A stretch of 64,000 nt of DNA from Streptomyces caelestis (GCF_001279005.1 NZ_LGCN01000108.1:62001-126000), one strand, 5' to 3'. Shown: positions 28,140 to 37,577, counted from the first letter of the stretch. Numbers and translations are program-made. Notes: generated by a model from the sequence alone, not told the origin.

Positions 28140-29429
28140 TCAGGCTTCCCGCGCCGGCCGCCGGGGACGGCCCGGGACCCGGGCCGTCGAACGGGGGAAA
28201 GGGTCGTGGGGGCCGTCCGGGAGGACGACCTCCACCTCCGCGCTCTCCGTGAAGCGGTAGGGGCGGTGGTCCAGGAGGGGCCCCAGGTAGCGGCGCACGC
28301 GGGACATCTCCGCGCGCACCGTCACCGTGCGGGCCGGGTCGCCGAAGACGTCCCGGGCGAGGTCCGCGGCGCTGCGCCCCGTGCGGTGCACGGCCAGCAG
28401 GTACAGCAACTCGGCGTGCCGTGGGCTCAGTTCCCGGGTCCAGGAGCCCGACCCGCCGGACACCTCCACCGACCGGCGGCGCGGCCCCCTCAGATCCAGC
28501 ACGATCCGGGTCGCACCGCGCGCCACCGGTTCGTCCGCCGCCCGCACCAGCCAGCCCCCGGCCAGCGGCTCCAGCGAGCAGCGGCCCAGCGCCGGCAGCC
28601 ACCGCATGCCCGCCGACACCGACGCGGGCAGCGCCAGCCGCTCCGTGTACGGCATCCCCGTCACCGCCGCCGTCCACCCGTGCCGGTCCACGACCAGCGC
28701 ACGCCCGTCGATCCGGGCCAGCACCGGCGCCGCCACCGCGCGCAGCCGCTCCAGCGACCGCAGGTGCGTCTCCCGCAGCCGCGCCTCGGCGAGCTTGGCC
28801 ACCGAGTCGACCCACGCGAGCGTGGCCGGGTGCATCGTCTCCAGCGGCCCGCTCACGTCCACCACGCCGATCAGCCGCCCGTCGCGGGGATCGGTGATCG
28901 GCGCCCCGGCACACGTCCAGGCGGTGTGCGACCGCACGAAGTGCTCGGCGGCGAACACCTGCACCGGACGCCGCGTCACCGCGGGCGTCCCCACCCCGTT
29001 GGTGCCGACGACCTCCTCGCGCCAGTCCGCGCCGATCTCGAAGCCCAGCTCGTCGGCCTTGCGCAGCACCGGCGCGCTGCCCTCCCGCCACAGCACCCGG
29101 CCCTCCTCGTCGGCCACCACCATGATGTGGTGGGCGACGTCCGCGACCGACAGCAGCCCCTCCCGCAGTACCGGCAGCACCTGCCGCAGCGCCGAGGTCT
29201 CCCGCCGCCGCTGCACTTCCTCGCGGGACAGCAGACGGCTGCGGAAGCCGTGGTCCGGGTCCACCCCGCTGCGCAGCATCCGCTCCCAGGACTGCCCGAT
29301 CACCGGGCGGGGCGCCACGGGCACGCGCCGCCCGGAGAGCGCGGCGGAGCGGACCTCGTCGAGCACCCGCGCCGCCCGCGCCGCGTCGACGGCGGCCAGC
29401 CGCGTCACGTCCATCGGCGAGAGCGCCAC
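28140..29429 (-). CDS. GAF-domain transcriptional activator (AcoR-like, no AAA domain)
   Basis: 429 residues from a GTG chosen because GGAAGG lies 6 bases upstream; an ATG five codons later is too far from it. Residues 90-270 hold a GAF sensor with the family motif VGTNGVGTPAV and a VVDVSGPLETMHP block. The C-terminal 90 residues are a winged-helix DNA-binding domain (ELSPRHAELLYLLAVHRTGRSAADLARDVFG). Such regulators usually control aldehyde/alcohol dehydrogenase genes in Streptomyces, but none lies adjacent. Repeated TTGCAA sites upstream suggest self-regulation. Confidence 0.82.
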   Translation of the reverse strand: MALSPMDVTRLAAVDAARAARVLDEVRSAALSGRRVPVAPRPVIGQSWERMLRSGVDPDHGFRSRLLSREEVQRRRETSALRQVLPVLREGLLSVADVAHHIMVVADEEGRVLWREGSAPVLRKADELGFEIGADWREEVVGTNGVGTPAVTRRPVQVFAAEHFVRSHTAWTCAGAPITDPRDGRLIGVVDVSGPLETMHPATLAWVDSVAKLAEARLRETHLRSLERLRAVAAPVLARIDGRALVVDRHGWTAAVTGMPYTERLALPASVSAGMRWLPALGRCSLEPLAGGWLVRAADEPVARGATRIVLDLRGPRRRSVEVSGGSGSWTRELSPRHAELLYLLAVHRTGRSAADLARDVFGDPARTVTVRAEMSRVRRYLGPLLDHRPYRFTESAEVEVVLPDGPHDPFPRSTARVPGRPRRPAREA

Positions 29430-29516
29430 CGGTCCCCTTCCGGAAGAAAAGCTGTCGGTCCCATACTGCCGTCCGCCCCCGGTGCGGACGCCCGTCACGG
29501 TCACGGGGACGACACG

Positions 29517-29532
29517 TTGCAACCCCTTGCAA
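29517..29532. promoter_or_regulatory. Two TTGCAA sites spaced one helical turn
   Basis: TTGCAA (29517-29522), CCCC, TTGCAA (29527-29532). Each hexamer is its own palindrome, and the 10-base period puts both on the same DNA face. They lie about 90 bases upstream of the GAF regulator GTG. Candidate binding site for that regulator. Confidence 0.5.
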
Positions 29533-29613
29533 CCCTGGTGGAGAGCCCTCGGCCGACCGAGACTTGGGCGACGCCGTCCCGAGCGGCGTCCACGGCTCGC
29601 AAGGGCCCGTGCG

Positions 29614-29651
29614 GCGGGGGTGGTGCCGTGTCGGCGCAGCACCACCCCCGC
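29614..29651 (-). terminator. 13-bp stem terminator after acyl-CoA dehydrogenase
   Basis: Perfect 13-base arms (GCGGGGGTGGTGC at 29614-29626 and its complement at 29639-29651) around a 12-base loop, starting 18 bases past the dehydrogenase stop on the minus strand. Confidence 0.7.
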
Positions 29652-29668
29652 GTCGCGCCCGCCGTCGC

Positions 29669-31303
29669 TCAGCACACCGGCCGGGCCCGCTCCACCACCG
29701 ACGCCAGGTCCAGTGCGCGCGGCAGCGTCCCGAAGGCCGCGCCCCCGTCCCCGCCCAGCCGCGCCGCGCAGAACGCGTCCGCCACCTGCGGCGGCGCGTA
29801 CCGCACCAGCAGCGACCCCTGGAGCACCAGCGCCAGCCGCTCCGTCAGCCGCCGTGCCCGCCCCTCGACGCCCTCCAGGTCCGCCAGTTCGGTCAGCAGG
29901 TCCTTGATCGCGGCGTCCAGCCGGCGATCCGCCCCGCGCGCCCGCCCCACCTCCCGCAGGTACGCGTCCAGCACCGCCGGCTCCCGGCGCAGCGCCCGCA
30001 GCACGTCCAGCGCCTGAACGTTGCCCGCGCCCTCCCAGATCGAGTTCAGCGGCGACTCCCGCACCAGCCGCGGCATCCCCGACTCCTCGACGTACCCGTT
30101 CCCGCCCAGGCACTCCGCCGCCTCCACCGCGAGCGGCGCGCACCGCTTGGTCACCCAGTACTTCGCCGCCGGCACCGCGATCCGCAGCAGCGCCCGCTCC
30201 TGCTCGCCGCCGTCGTCGTACGCCGCCGCCAGCCGCAGCGCCAGCGTGGTGGCCGCCTCCGACTCCAGCGCCAGATCGGCCAGCACGTTGCGCATCAGCG
30301 GCTTGTCGACGAGCTTCCCGCCGAACGCCTCCCGGTACGCGCAGTGGTGCACCGCCTGCGCCACCGCCTGCCGCATCAGCCCCGCCGAACCCAGCACGCA
30401 GTCCAGCCGGGTCGCCGCCACCATCCCGATGACGGTGCGCACCCCGGCCCCCTCGTCCCCGACCCGGCGCGCCCACGTCCCGTCGAACTCGACCTCGGCG
30501 GACGCGTTGGACCGGTTGCCCAGCTTGTCCTTGAGCCGCTGGATGAGGAACACGTTGCGCGTGCCGTCCTCCAGCACCCGCGGCACCAGGAAGCATGTGA
30601 GCCCCCCGGGCGCCTGCGCCAGCACCAGGAAGGCGTCCGACATCGGCGCCGAACAGAACCACTTGTGCCCGGTCAGCTCGTACGCGCCGTCCTCGGCCAG
30701 CGGCCGGGCCGCCGTCGTGTTCGCCCGTACGTCGCTGCCGCCCTGCTTCTCCGTCATGCCCATCCCGAACAGGGCGCCGGGCTTCTGCCCCGCGGGCCGC
30801 AGGGCACGGTCGTAGACCGTCGACGTCAGCCGCGGCTCCCACCGGGCCGCCAGCTCCGGGTCCGTGCGCAGCGCGGGGACCGCGGCGTGGGTCATCGACA
30901 GCGGGCAGCCGTTGCCGGCCTCCACCTGCGTCCACACCAGGAACGCCGCCGCCCGCCGCACATGCCCGCCCGGCCGCCCCCAGGCCGCCGTCAGCCCCGC
31001 CGAGACGCCCTTGCCGAGCAGCCGGTGCCAGGACGGATGGAAGTCGACCTCGTCGATCCGGTGACCGTAGCGGTCGTGGGTGCGCAGCCGCGGCGGGTTC
31101 TCGTTCGCCAGCGCCCCCCACTCCTGCACCTGCGCGGACCCGGCGGTCCGTCCGAACCCCGACAGCTCGGTGAGGCCCTCGTCCCGCACGCCGGGATCCA
31201 GATGCCGCTCGACCGCCTCCACCAGCGCCCGGTCGGCGCCGAAGACGTCGTACTGCACCAGCGGGGGAGCCTGATTGGTCACGCTGTGCGTGGTGCCTGC
31301 CAT
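29669..31303 (-). CDS. AidB-like acyl-CoA dehydrogenase family protein
   Basis: 544 residues, longer than ordinary acyl-CoA dehydrogenases and matching the AidB branch linked to DNA alkylation response. FAD-contact blocks GMGMTEKQGGSDVRAN, TGHKWFCSAPMSDAFLV and the C-terminal ECLGGNGYVEE are clear. The ATG at 31303 is given; a GTG two codons upstream has a better spaced AGGGGG and may be the true start. Cytosolic flavoprotein; substrate uncertain. Confidence 0.88.
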   Translation of the reverse strand: MAGTTHSVTNQAPPLVQYDVFGADRALVEAVERHLDPGVRDEGLTELSGFGRTAGSAQVQEWGALANENPPRLRTHDRYGHRIDEVDFHPSWHRLLGKGVSAGLTAAWGRPGGHVRRAAAFLVWTQVEAGNGCPLSMTHAAVPALRTDPELAARWEPRLTSTVYDRALRPAGQKPGALFGMGMTEKQGGSDVRANTTAARPLAEDGAYELTGHKWFCSAPMSDAFLVLAQAPGGLTCFLVPRVLEDGTRNVFLIQRLKDKLGNRSNASAEVEFDGTWARRVGDEGAGVRTVIGMVAATRLDCVLGSAGLMRQAVAQAVHHCAYREAFGGKLVDKPLMRNVLADLALESEAATTLALRLAAAYDDGGEQERALLRIAVPAAKYWVTKRCAPLAVEAAECLGGNGYVEESGMPRLVRESPLNSIWEGAGNVQALDVLRALRREPAVLDAYLREVGRARGADRRLDAAIKDLLTELADLEGVEGRARRLTERLALVLQGSLLVRYAPPQVADAFCAARLGGDGGAAFGTLPRALDLASVVERARPVC

Positions 31304-31381
31304 GCCCACGAACGTACCCCCTGGTACGGGGGCCTCACCCGCCGATCCGGCCTGTGGGTGAGTGCGACCTGGTACGACGGA

Positions 31382-31387
31382 TACCTT
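31382..31387 (+). promoter_or_regulatory. Minus-10 box TACCTT for leaderless yihY gene
   Basis: TACCTT ends 6 bases before the GTG start at 31394, which has no ribosome-binding site. The minus-35 is weak. Confidence 0.5.
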
Positions 31388-31393
31388 TAGGGC

Positions 31394-32533
31394 GTGCAGC
31401 CAGCAAGTGAATTCCCCGACGCGCCCTCCGGCCGCCTCCACCGGGCCCGGGCCCTGTACCGGAACGTCTCCAAGCGCAGGACCGCCTGGCTGCTGCTGAA
31501 GGACACCGTCAACTCGTGCATGGAGTACCGCATCCTGGGCCTGGCGGCCGAGGCGGCGTTCTTCACGCTGCTGTCGGTGCCCCCGCTGCTGCTCAGCCTG
31601 ATCGGCCTGCTCGGCTACGTCGACGCCTGGACCGGCGCCGACACCATCCAGAGCGTGCAGCGCAACCTCCTGGACGCCTCCCGGACGGTGCTGTCCGACC
31701 GGGGCGTGACGGAGGTCGCCGAACCGATCCTGCGGGACGTCACCAAGGGCGGCCGGCCCGACGTGATCTCCCTCGGTTTCCTGATCGCCGTGTGGTCGGG
31801 CTCCCGCGCGGTGAACGTCTTCATCGAGACCATCACCGTCATGTACGGCCTCGACGGCGTGCGGGGCATCGTCAAGACCCGGCTGCTGGCCTTCCTGCTG
31901 TTCATCGTGGCCCTGCTGATCGGCTCCATCGCGCTGCCGCTGATGGTGGCGGGACCGGACGCGGTCGTCCGGGTGGTGCCCTGGTCGGCGACGCTCGTCC
32001 AGATCCTCTACTGGCCGGTCGTGATCCTGCTGTCCGTCGCCTTCCTGACCACGCTGTACCACGTCTCCGTGCCCGTGCGCTCCCCGTGGATCGAGGACGT
32101 GCCCGGCGCGCTGGTCGCCCTCGCCATGTGGGTGCTCGGCAGCTTCCTGCTGCGCCTCTACCTGACGAACACCGTCGAGGGCCCCACCATCTACGGCTCC
32201 CTCGCCGCCCCCGTCGCCGTACTGCTGTGGATCGGCGTGTCCGCGTTCGCGGTGCTCGTCGGCGCCGCGGTCAACGCGGCCATCGACCGGGTCTGGCCGG
32301 CCGCCGCGACGGCCGCGGCCCGCGAGGCCAACGAGCGGCTGCGGCAGGCGCAGGTCGCCGAGTACGTCGCCCGCACCGCCGCGGCCGGCGAGGCCGACCC
32401 CGACATGCCCTCCGAGTTCCCCGAACGCTGGTCCCGCTTCCTGCCCCCGGAGGACGTCACGTCCCGGCTGCGCGCCCACGCGAAGCCCACCCACCCGAGG
32501 AACGACGAGGGGCCGGGGCACGAGGAGAAGTGA
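31394..32533 (+). CDS. YihY/BrkB-family inner membrane protein
   Basis: 379 residues with about six membrane helices between 45 and 290 and a charged cytosolic tail of about 90 residues. The family blocks [31 protein letters not shown] and [14 protein letters not shown] are present. BrkB-like proteins have been proposed as transporters, function still unsettled. GTG start, probably leaderless. The short repeat GGCTG-N5-CAGCC just after the stop resembles a Streptomyces intergenic hairpin. Confidence 0.85.
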   Translation: MQPASEFPDAPSGRLHRARALYRNVSKRRTAWLLLKDTVNSCMEYRILGLAAEAAFFTLLSVPPLLLSLIGLLGYVDAWTGADTIQSVQRNLLDASRTVLSDRGVTEVAEPILRDVTKGGRPDVISLGFLIAVWSGSRAVNVFIETITVMYGLDGVRGIVKTRLLAFLLFIVALLIGSIALPLMVAGPDAVVRVVPWSATLVQILYWPVVILLSVAFLTTLYHVSVPVRSPWIEDVPGALVALAMWVLGSFLLRLYLTNTVEGPTIYGSLAAPVAVLLWIGVSAFAVLVGAAVNAAIDRVWPAAATAAAREANERLRQAQVAEYVARTAAAGEADPDMPSEFPERWSRFLPPEDVTSRLRAHAKPTHPRNDEGPGHEEK

Positions 32534-32632
32534 AGGGCTGGGAATCAGCCCCTCCGGCGTTCGGGGAGCGGGGTCCGGGACGGAGCCCCGGGTCGGGGCG
32601 GGAAGGGGCGGCGGGGGCGGAACCCCCTCGGC

Positions 32633-32862
32633 TCACGCCTTCCGGGTACCGGCCCCCGCGATCTCCGCCACCGCCTCCGCCCGGGTCGGCAGCCGGGGCC
32701 CGGTCACGGAGAGCGTCCGCCCCGCGTACCGCTCCCCGCCCGTCACCGCGGCCACCACTACCTCCGCGACGTCCCGCACGCCCACGAACGGCTCCGCCAC
32801 CCCACCCGCCGGGAACACCGGCTCCCCGGCCCGCACCCAGTGGCGGACCAGGGCCGCGTAGC
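32633..32862 (-). pseudogene. C-terminal remnant of NmrA-like NAD(P)-binding protein
   Basis: About 75 codons resembling the end of an SDR/NmrA atypical reductase: [48 protein letters not shown]. The Rossmann nucleotide-binding half is missing and the frame stops near the AraC-gene promoter. Read as a deletion remnant. Confidence 0.65.
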
Positions 32863-32864
32863 CT
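32859..32864 (+). promoter_or_regulatory. Minus-10 box TAGCCT for leaderless araC-type gene
   Basis: TAGCCT ends 7 bases before the GTG at 32872; no ribosome-binding site precedes that codon other than a G run. Confidence 0.5.
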
Positions 32865-32871
32865 GGGGGGC

Positions 32872-33723
32872 GTGTACAGGGAGCGGGCGTCGCGGCTGAC
32901 GGGCGCGGTCGTGTGGACCAACACCCCGCCCGTCGACGGGGAGAACCGGGTGCTCCCCGACGGCTGCATGGACCTCCTGTGGAACGAGGGACGCCTGCTG
33001 GTCGCGGGCCCCGACACCCGCGCCCACCTCACCCAGGGCCGGACGGGCGCCTGGGCGGGCGTCCGCTTCCGCCCCGGCACCGCGCCCGCCCTGCTCGGCG
33101 TGCCCGCCCACGCGCTGCGCGACCGCCGCGTCGCCCTGGCCGACCTGTGGCCGGCCGCGGACGTACGGCGGATGACGGCCCGTGTGAACGCGGCGGACGA
33201 CCCGGTGCGCGCCCTGGAGGACCTGGCCCTGCGCCGGGCGGCGGAGACCACCCCGCCGGACCCCCTGCTCGGCCTTGTCGTGGCCGCCCTCGACGCGGGC
33301 CGTCCGGTCGCCGCGACCGCCGACGAACTGGGCGTGGGCGCCCGCCAATTGCACCGCCGCTCGCTGGCCGCGTTCGGCTACGGCCCGAAGACCCTGGCCC
33401 GCATCCTTCGCATGCGCCGCGCGCTGGCCCTGGCGCGGGCGGGCGTCCCCTTCGCGGAGACGGCGGCCCGCGCCGGCTATGCCGACCAGCCCCATCTGGC
33501 CCGCGAAGTCCGGCGCCTGACGGGACTGGCGCCGGGCGAGCTAGTCACCCGCGGGCAGCGGCGCGAACAGGTCCACCCCGTTGCCGTCCGGGTCGAGGAG
33601 GACGGCGTACCGCTGCCCCCACACCGCGTCCCACGGCTTCAGCTCGACACGGCTTCCGGCCCCGGCCATCTCCGCGAACAGCGCGTCGACCTCCGCGGGG
33701 CTGTCGCACCGCAGCGCCAGTGA
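32872..33723 (+). CDS. AraC-family transcriptional regulator with extended C-terminus
   Basis: 283 residues. The N-terminal half is a DUF6597-like ligand module ([33 protein letters not shown]). The C-terminal AraC helix-turn-helix pair lies at about 135-223 ([34 protein letters not shown], then [31 protein letters not shown]). After GEL the frame continues about 60 residues through the convergent glyoxalase gene, sequence with no AraC similarity. The native stop has probably been lost. Confidence 0.82.
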   Translation: MYRERASRLTGAVVWTNTPPVDGENRVLPDGCMDLLWNEGRLLVAGPDTRAHLTQGRTGAWAGVRFRPGTAPALLGVPAHALRDRRVALADLWPAADVRRMTARVNAADDPVRALEDLALRRAAETTPPDPLLGLVVAALDAGRPVAATADELGVGARQLHRRSLAAFGYGPKTLARILRMRRALALARAGVPFAETAARAGYADQPHLAREVRRLTGLAPGELVTRGQRREQVHPVAVRVEEDGVPLPPHRVPRLQLDTASGPGHLREQRVDLRGAVAPQRQ

Positions 33724-33942
33724 GGTCCTGCCCCCGCCCGACGGGGGCTCCCATTCCGTGTGGAAGGACCGCACCACCTCCTCCGTGTCCAGCAGCAGCC
33801 GCAGCCCGCCCGGCAGTCCGGCCTCCACGTGTCCCTGCTCCTCGGCCCCTTCGGGGAAGGCGAACCCGAGCCGCCGGTAGAAGGCGACGGAGGCGGCCAT
33901 GTCCGAGACGACCATTCCGATGGCGTCGAATCGTGCGCTCAT
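33541..33942 (-). CDS. Glyoxalase/bleomycin-resistance-fold protein
   Basis: 133 residues of the VOC superfamily: N-terminal [23 protein letters not shown] and C-terminal [18 protein letters not shown]. Such proteins may be lyases, dioxygenases or binding proteins; the substrate is open. The ATG at 33942 is preceded at 7 bases by a TACGGT box, so a leaderless mRNA is likely. Its last 183 bases overlap the tail of the convergent AraC gene. Confidence 0.85.
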   Translation of the reverse strand: MSARFDAIGMVVSDMAASVAFYRRLGFAFPEGAEEQGHVEAGLPGGLRLLLDTEEVVRSFHTEWEPPSGGGRTSLALRCDSPAEVDALFAEMAGAGSRVELKPWDAVWGQRYAVLLDPDGNGVDLFAPLPAGD

Positions 33943-33949
33943 GCGGCCC

Positions 33950-33955
33950 ACCGTA
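33950..33955 (-). promoter_or_regulatory. Minus-10 box TACGGT for leaderless glyoxalase-fold gene
   Basis: On the minus strand TACGGT ends 7 bases before the ATG. Confidence 0.5.
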
Positions 33956-34225
33956 GGGCCGCGCCGCCACGCCGGTCTTGAAGGAATCGGACACGCGGGT
34001 TCGGAGCGGACCGGTTCGAGGAGCCGGCCGGTCCGGTCGCGGCCCCGGCCGCGGTCGTCGCCCCGGGACGCGGAGTCGGAGTCGCCGTGGACGATCGTCG
34101 CGTCGTCGGTGGCCGGGAGGAGGCGGGCCGGATCCGAGTGCTGGGTGAACCCGGCGTGCGGCGGCCGGGCCATGACGGCGGTCCGCCGCCGCTCCCGGCC
34201 CTCGCTCCGCCCGGCGCCCGCCGCA
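33956..34225. other. Intergenic region without recognised gene
   Basis: About 270 bases between the divergent glyoxalase-fold and ThuA genes. It has open frames on both strands but none with a start signal and recognisable family. It must carry the minus-35 regions of both leaderless promoters. Confidence 0.4.
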
Positions 34226-34231
34226 TAGGCT
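34226..34231 (+). promoter_or_regulatory. Minus-10 box TAGGCT for leaderless ThuA gene
   Basis: TAGGCT ends 7 bases before the ATG at 34239; no ribosome-binding site. Confidence 0.55.
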
Positions 34232-34238
34232 CGCGCCC

Positions 34239-34931
34239 ATGCCCGCCCTCGCACGCCCCGCCCTCCTCGTGTACACCCGCACCGCCGACTACCGGCACGA
34301 CTCCATCCCCGCCGGTGTCGCCGCCCTGCGCGCCCTCGGCGACCTCACCGTCGACGCGACCGAGGACCCGGCCGCCCTCGAGGCGCCGCTCGACCGGTAC
34401 GCCGCCGTCGTCTTCCTCTCCACCAGCGGCGAGGTGCTCACCCCCGCCGGGCGGGAGCGGCTCGCGGAGTACGTCGAGAGGGGCGGGGGATTCGCCGGGG
34501 TGCACGCCGCCGCCTGCACGGAGTACGACTGGCCGTACTACGGCGACCTCCTCGGCGCCCGCTTCGACCGGCACCCGGCCTTCCAGCCGGGCCGCGTCGT
34601 GACCGAGGACCACGACCACCCGGCGACCCGGCACCTGCCCGCCGTCTGGGACTTCACGGACGAGTGGTACGACTTCCGCACCGACCCGCGTGCCGCGGGA
34701 GTGCGGGTCCTGCTCCGCGCCGACGAGTCGTCGTACGAGGGAGCCGGGACGGGCCCCGGCCACCCGCTGGCGTGGTGCCGCGGCCAGGGCGCCGGGCGGG
34801 TCTTCTACACCGCGCTCGGCCACGTCGCCGAGGCCTACGGTGATCCCGCCTTCCGTGCCCACCTGCGCGGCGGGATCGGCTGGGCGGCCGGAGCGGGCGA
34901 GCGGGTCAGTCCGGGCGGTGGGCCGCCGTGA
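34239..34931 (+). CDS. ThuA-domain protein
   Basis: 230 residues, class I amidotransferase-like fold of ThuA: LVYTRTADYRHDSIPAG at the start, GGGFAGVHAAA in the nucleophile-elbow position (no Cys), and GRVFYTALGHVAEAYGD near the end. ThuA is linked to trehalose/disaccharide catabolism in rhizobia; in Streptomyces the domain is often found in sugar-active proteins. No signal peptide. The last 26 bases overlap the convergent MFS gene. Confidence 0.85.
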   Translation: MPALARPALLVYTRTADYRHDSIPAGVAALRALGDLTVDATEDPAALEAPLDRYAAVVFLSTSGEVLTPAGRERLAEYVERGGGFAGVHAAACTEYDWPYYGDLLGARFDRHPAFQPGRVVTEDHDHPATRHLPAVWDFTDEWYDFRTDPRAAGVRVLLRADESSYEGAGTGPGHPLAWCRGQGAGRVFYTALGHVAEAYGDPAFRAHLRGGIGWAAGAGERVSPGGGPP

Positions 34932-36132
34932 CCTGATCGGCTCCCGGCAGGGCGCCGGCGCCGGACGAGGTGATCACCTCGGAGCGGCGGCCGTCCCGGT
35001 TCAGCAGGCCGCCGGTGAGGGCGAGGCCGAGGCCGGCCACGGCGAGGACGGCGCCGACCAGGGCGGGGGAGGTCCAGCCCCAGCCCGCCGAGAGGGCCAG
35101 CCCGCCGAGCCAGGCGCCGCCCGCGTTGGCCAGGTTGAAGGCGGAGTGGTTGGAGGCCGCCGCCATCGTCGGGGCGTCCTTCGCCTTGGCCATGAGCAGC
35201 ATCTGGACGGGCGTGGTGATGAGGGAGCCCAGCGCGCCGATGAAGGTGATCGTCACCAGGGCGGGCCAGGTGCTGTGGACGGTGAAGGAGAACGTCACCA
35301 GCGCCGCGGCGAGCAGGGCGAGCCCCGCGTACAGCGTCGGGCGCAGCGCGCGGTCCGTGAGCGGGCCCGCGACCAGCGTGCCGAGCGTCATGCCGACGCC
35401 GTAGAGCGCGAGGACCAGGGTGATCGAGGAGTCGGAGAGACCCGTCACGTTGGTCAGGACGGGGACCAGGTAGCTGTAGACGGCGAAGAAGCCGCCGAAT
35501 CCCACCACGGCGACGGCCAGGCCGATCGCGACCTGCCGGTTGCCCATCGCCCGCAGCTCGTGCCGGATGCCGGACTGCCCGCCACGGGGCTGGTGGGGGA
35601 CGAAGAGGGCCAGCGCGGCGAGGGCGGCGAGACCGATGACGGCGATCGCGAGGAAGGCGGACCGCCAGCCCAGCTGCTGGCCCAGGGCCGTGCCGGCCGG
35701 GACACCGACGATGTTGGCGACGGTGAGTCCGAGGAACATGCGCGAGACGGCCCGCGCGGCCCGGTCGGGGGCGACCAGCCGGGAGGCCACGACGGCGCCC
35801 ACGCCGAACAGCGCCCCGTGCGGCAGCCCCGTCAGGAGGCGCGCGGCGAAGAGCGTGCCGTACGTGGGGGCCAGCGCGGACGCGACGTTCCCGACCACGA
35901 ACAGCCCGGTCAGGAGCAGCAGCAGCCGCTTGTGGGACATGCGCGCGCCGATGCCCGTCAGCACGGGGGCGCCGACGACGACGCCGAGCGCGTAGGCCGA
36001 GACGAGGTTGCCGGCGTCCGGCACGGAGACGCCGACCCCGTCGGCTATCTGGGGCAGCAGCCCCATGGTGGCGAACTCGGTCGTGCCGAGACCGAACGCG
36101 ACGACGGCCAGGGCCAGCAGAGCCAGTGGCAT
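34906..36132 (-). CDS. MFS transporter, AraJ/DHA1 type
   Basis: 408 residues, 12 predicted membrane helices. Typical DHA1 segments: GLGTTEFATMGLLPQIA in helix 1 and the helix 2-3 loop GARMSHKRLLL. Arabinose-efflux or drug-efflux type; the substrate cannot be told. The ATG at 36132 has only a weak AAAGG upstream; in-frame sequence before it lacks membrane character. Confidence 0.87.
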   Translation of the reverse strand: MPLALLALAVVAFGLGTTEFATMGLLPQIADGVGVSVPDAGNLVSAYALGVVVGAPVLTGIGARMSHKRLLLLLTGLFVVGNVASALAPTYGTLFAARLLTGLPHGALFGVGAVVASRLVAPDRAARAVSRMFLGLTVANIVGVPAGTALGQQLGWRSAFLAIAVIGLAALAALALFVPHQPRGGQSGIRHELRAMGNRQVAIGLAVAVVGFGGFFAVYSYLVPVLTNVTGLSDSSITLVLALYGVGMTLGTLVAGPLTDRALRPTLYAGLALLAAALVTFSFTVHSTWPALVTITFIGALGSLITTPVQMLLMAKAKDAPTMAAASNHSAFNLANAGGAWLGGLALSAGWGWTSPALVGAVLAVAGLGLALTGGLLNRDGRRSEVITSSGAGALPGADQVTAAHRPD

Positions 36133-36470
36133 GGTGCGGGGAAACCTTTCGAAGACAGCGGGCCGGATCGGGGGAGGGGGGAAGGACCGAGGTCGTCCCC
36201 GGCTCTCGTGGCCGGTCGCGCTGCGCACCCTTGCACGGCGCACTCCGGGAGCGGGCAGGCCCATGGGCAGGGTAGGCCCACAAGGAGGGGAGCAAGGACG
36301 GCGGGCCGCGCATTCCAAGATCGGGCCGCACATCGCCGTGAGCTGTGTCACGGTCATGCCGCACCGGGCGGGGCGCCGGCCTTTGGCCCCGCTCGGCCGC
36401 CTCCCGGGAGCCGGGAGCCGTCGCCGGCCGGACGCCGGGGCGCGGCCGTGCCGGAGCGCGGCGCCGTCCG
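36133..36470. other. Intergenic region between MFS and LacI genes
   Basis: 338 bases, all GC-rich. It must hold the MFS promoter. I see no family match in any frame, and no clear terminator. Confidence 0.35.
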
Positions 36471-37541
36471 TCAGCCGTGACCGCCCGCACCGGGCCCGGG
36501 AGGCGCCGTGCTCGCGCGTTCCACCAGCCGGGTCGACAGTTCCGTGCGGGTGCTCTCCGGGCGGTGGCCGTCCATCATGCGCAGCAGCAGCCGCAGGGAC
36601 GTCGCCGCCATCTCGGACAGCGGCTGGCGGACCGTCGTCAGGGCCGGGGTGAGCCAGCGGGCCTCGGGCAGGTCGTCGTAGCCGACCACGCTCATGTCGT
36701 CCGGTACGCGCAGACCGCGCGCGGCCAGGGCCTCGTAGACGCCCAGCGCCATCCGGTCCGCGCAGACGAAGACGGCCGTGGGCGGCTCGGGAAGGTCGAG
36801 GAGCTCGCACAGCCGGCGGCCGGCCGCGTCCCGCCCGGAGTCGGCGTGCCGGACGTACTCGGGGCGGTGCCGCACGCCCGCCGCGGCGAGGGCCGAGCGG
36901 TAACCGGCGATCCGCGCGTCGGCGCACAGCGTGTGCCGCTGTCCGGCGACGACCGCGATGCGCTCGTGCCCCAGCGCCAGCAGGTGCTCGGTCGCCGTCA
37001 CCCCGCCCCGCCAGTTCGCCGCGCCCACCGAGACCACGCCCGCCGGCGGTTCGAGCACCGGGTCGATCATCACGAACGGGATGCGGTGCTGGGCGAGCCA
37101 CGCGTACTGCGGCTCGCTCAGCTCGGCCAGGTGGAACAGCACCCCCGACGAACCCCGCAGGACGAGTTTGTCCAGCCAGCCCCGCTCCGGACGCTCCGGC
37201 CGCTCCGCACGGCTCCGCGTCAGGGCCGCCGAGACGACGAGCTCGAGACCCGCGTCGTGCGCCGCCTCCTCCGCACCGTGCAGCACCGCGCCCGACCCAG
37301 AGGTCTCCAGCGAGTGCACCACGAGGTCCACCAGACGAGGCGCCCGCCCGCCGTCGAACCGGGGTCTCCTGATGTACCCGAGCCGGTCCAGTGCCTCGGT
37401 GACGCGGCGGCGGGTCTCGGGGGCCACGTCCTCGCGGCCGTTGACCACCTTGGACGCGGTCGGCACGGACACCCCCGCCTCGCGGGCCACCACCGCCAGC
37501 GTCGGCCCCGCCGTCACGTTGGCACTCCCCGCACGGACCAT
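36471..37541 (-). CDS. LacI-family transcriptional repressor
   Basis: 356 residues. N-terminal helix-turn-helix LAVVAREAGVSVPTASKVVNGREDVAPETRRRV (about 15-47) including the hinge-like DRLGYIRR; a periplasmic-binding-type effector domain follows. The ATG has GAGAGG 7 to 10 bases upstream. A LacI-type operator at 37562-37577 lies just before the start, so self-repression is likely; the divergent esterase gene may share it. Confidence 0.9.
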   Translation of the reverse strand: MVRAGSANVTAGPTLAVVAREAGVSVPTASKVVNGREDVAPETRRRVTEALDRLGYIRRPRFDGGRAPRLVDLVVHSLETSGSGAVLHGAEEAAHDAGLELVVSAALTRSRAERPERPERGWLDKLVLRGSSGVLFHLAELSEPQYAWLAQHRIPFVMIDPVLEPPAGVVSVGAANWRGGVTATEHLLALGHERIAVVAGQRHTLCADARIAGYRSALAAAGVRHRPEYVRHADSGRDAAGRRLCELLDLPEPPTAVFVCADRMALGVYEALAARGLRVPDDMSVVGYDDLPEARWLTPALTTVRQPLSEMAATSLRLLLRMMDGHRPESTRTELSTRLVERASTAPPGPGAGGHG

Positions 37542-37561
37542 CGAGTATCCACCTCTCCGAA

Positions 37562-37577
37562 TAGAAAGCGCTTCCTA
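37562..37577. promoter_or_regulatory. LacI-type operator
   Basis: TAGAAAGCGCTTCCTA is an almost perfect palindrome with the AAGCGCTT core of LacI/GalR operators. It lies about 20 bases from the lacI-type start and about 140 bases before the esterase start. Confidence 0.7.

Noticed and set aside
34908..36600. Start of the MFS gene far upstream at an in-frame ATG near 36350.
   Set aside because: The extra residues are Pro/Arg-rich with several Cys and no helix; known relatives begin at the MPLALLALA helix.
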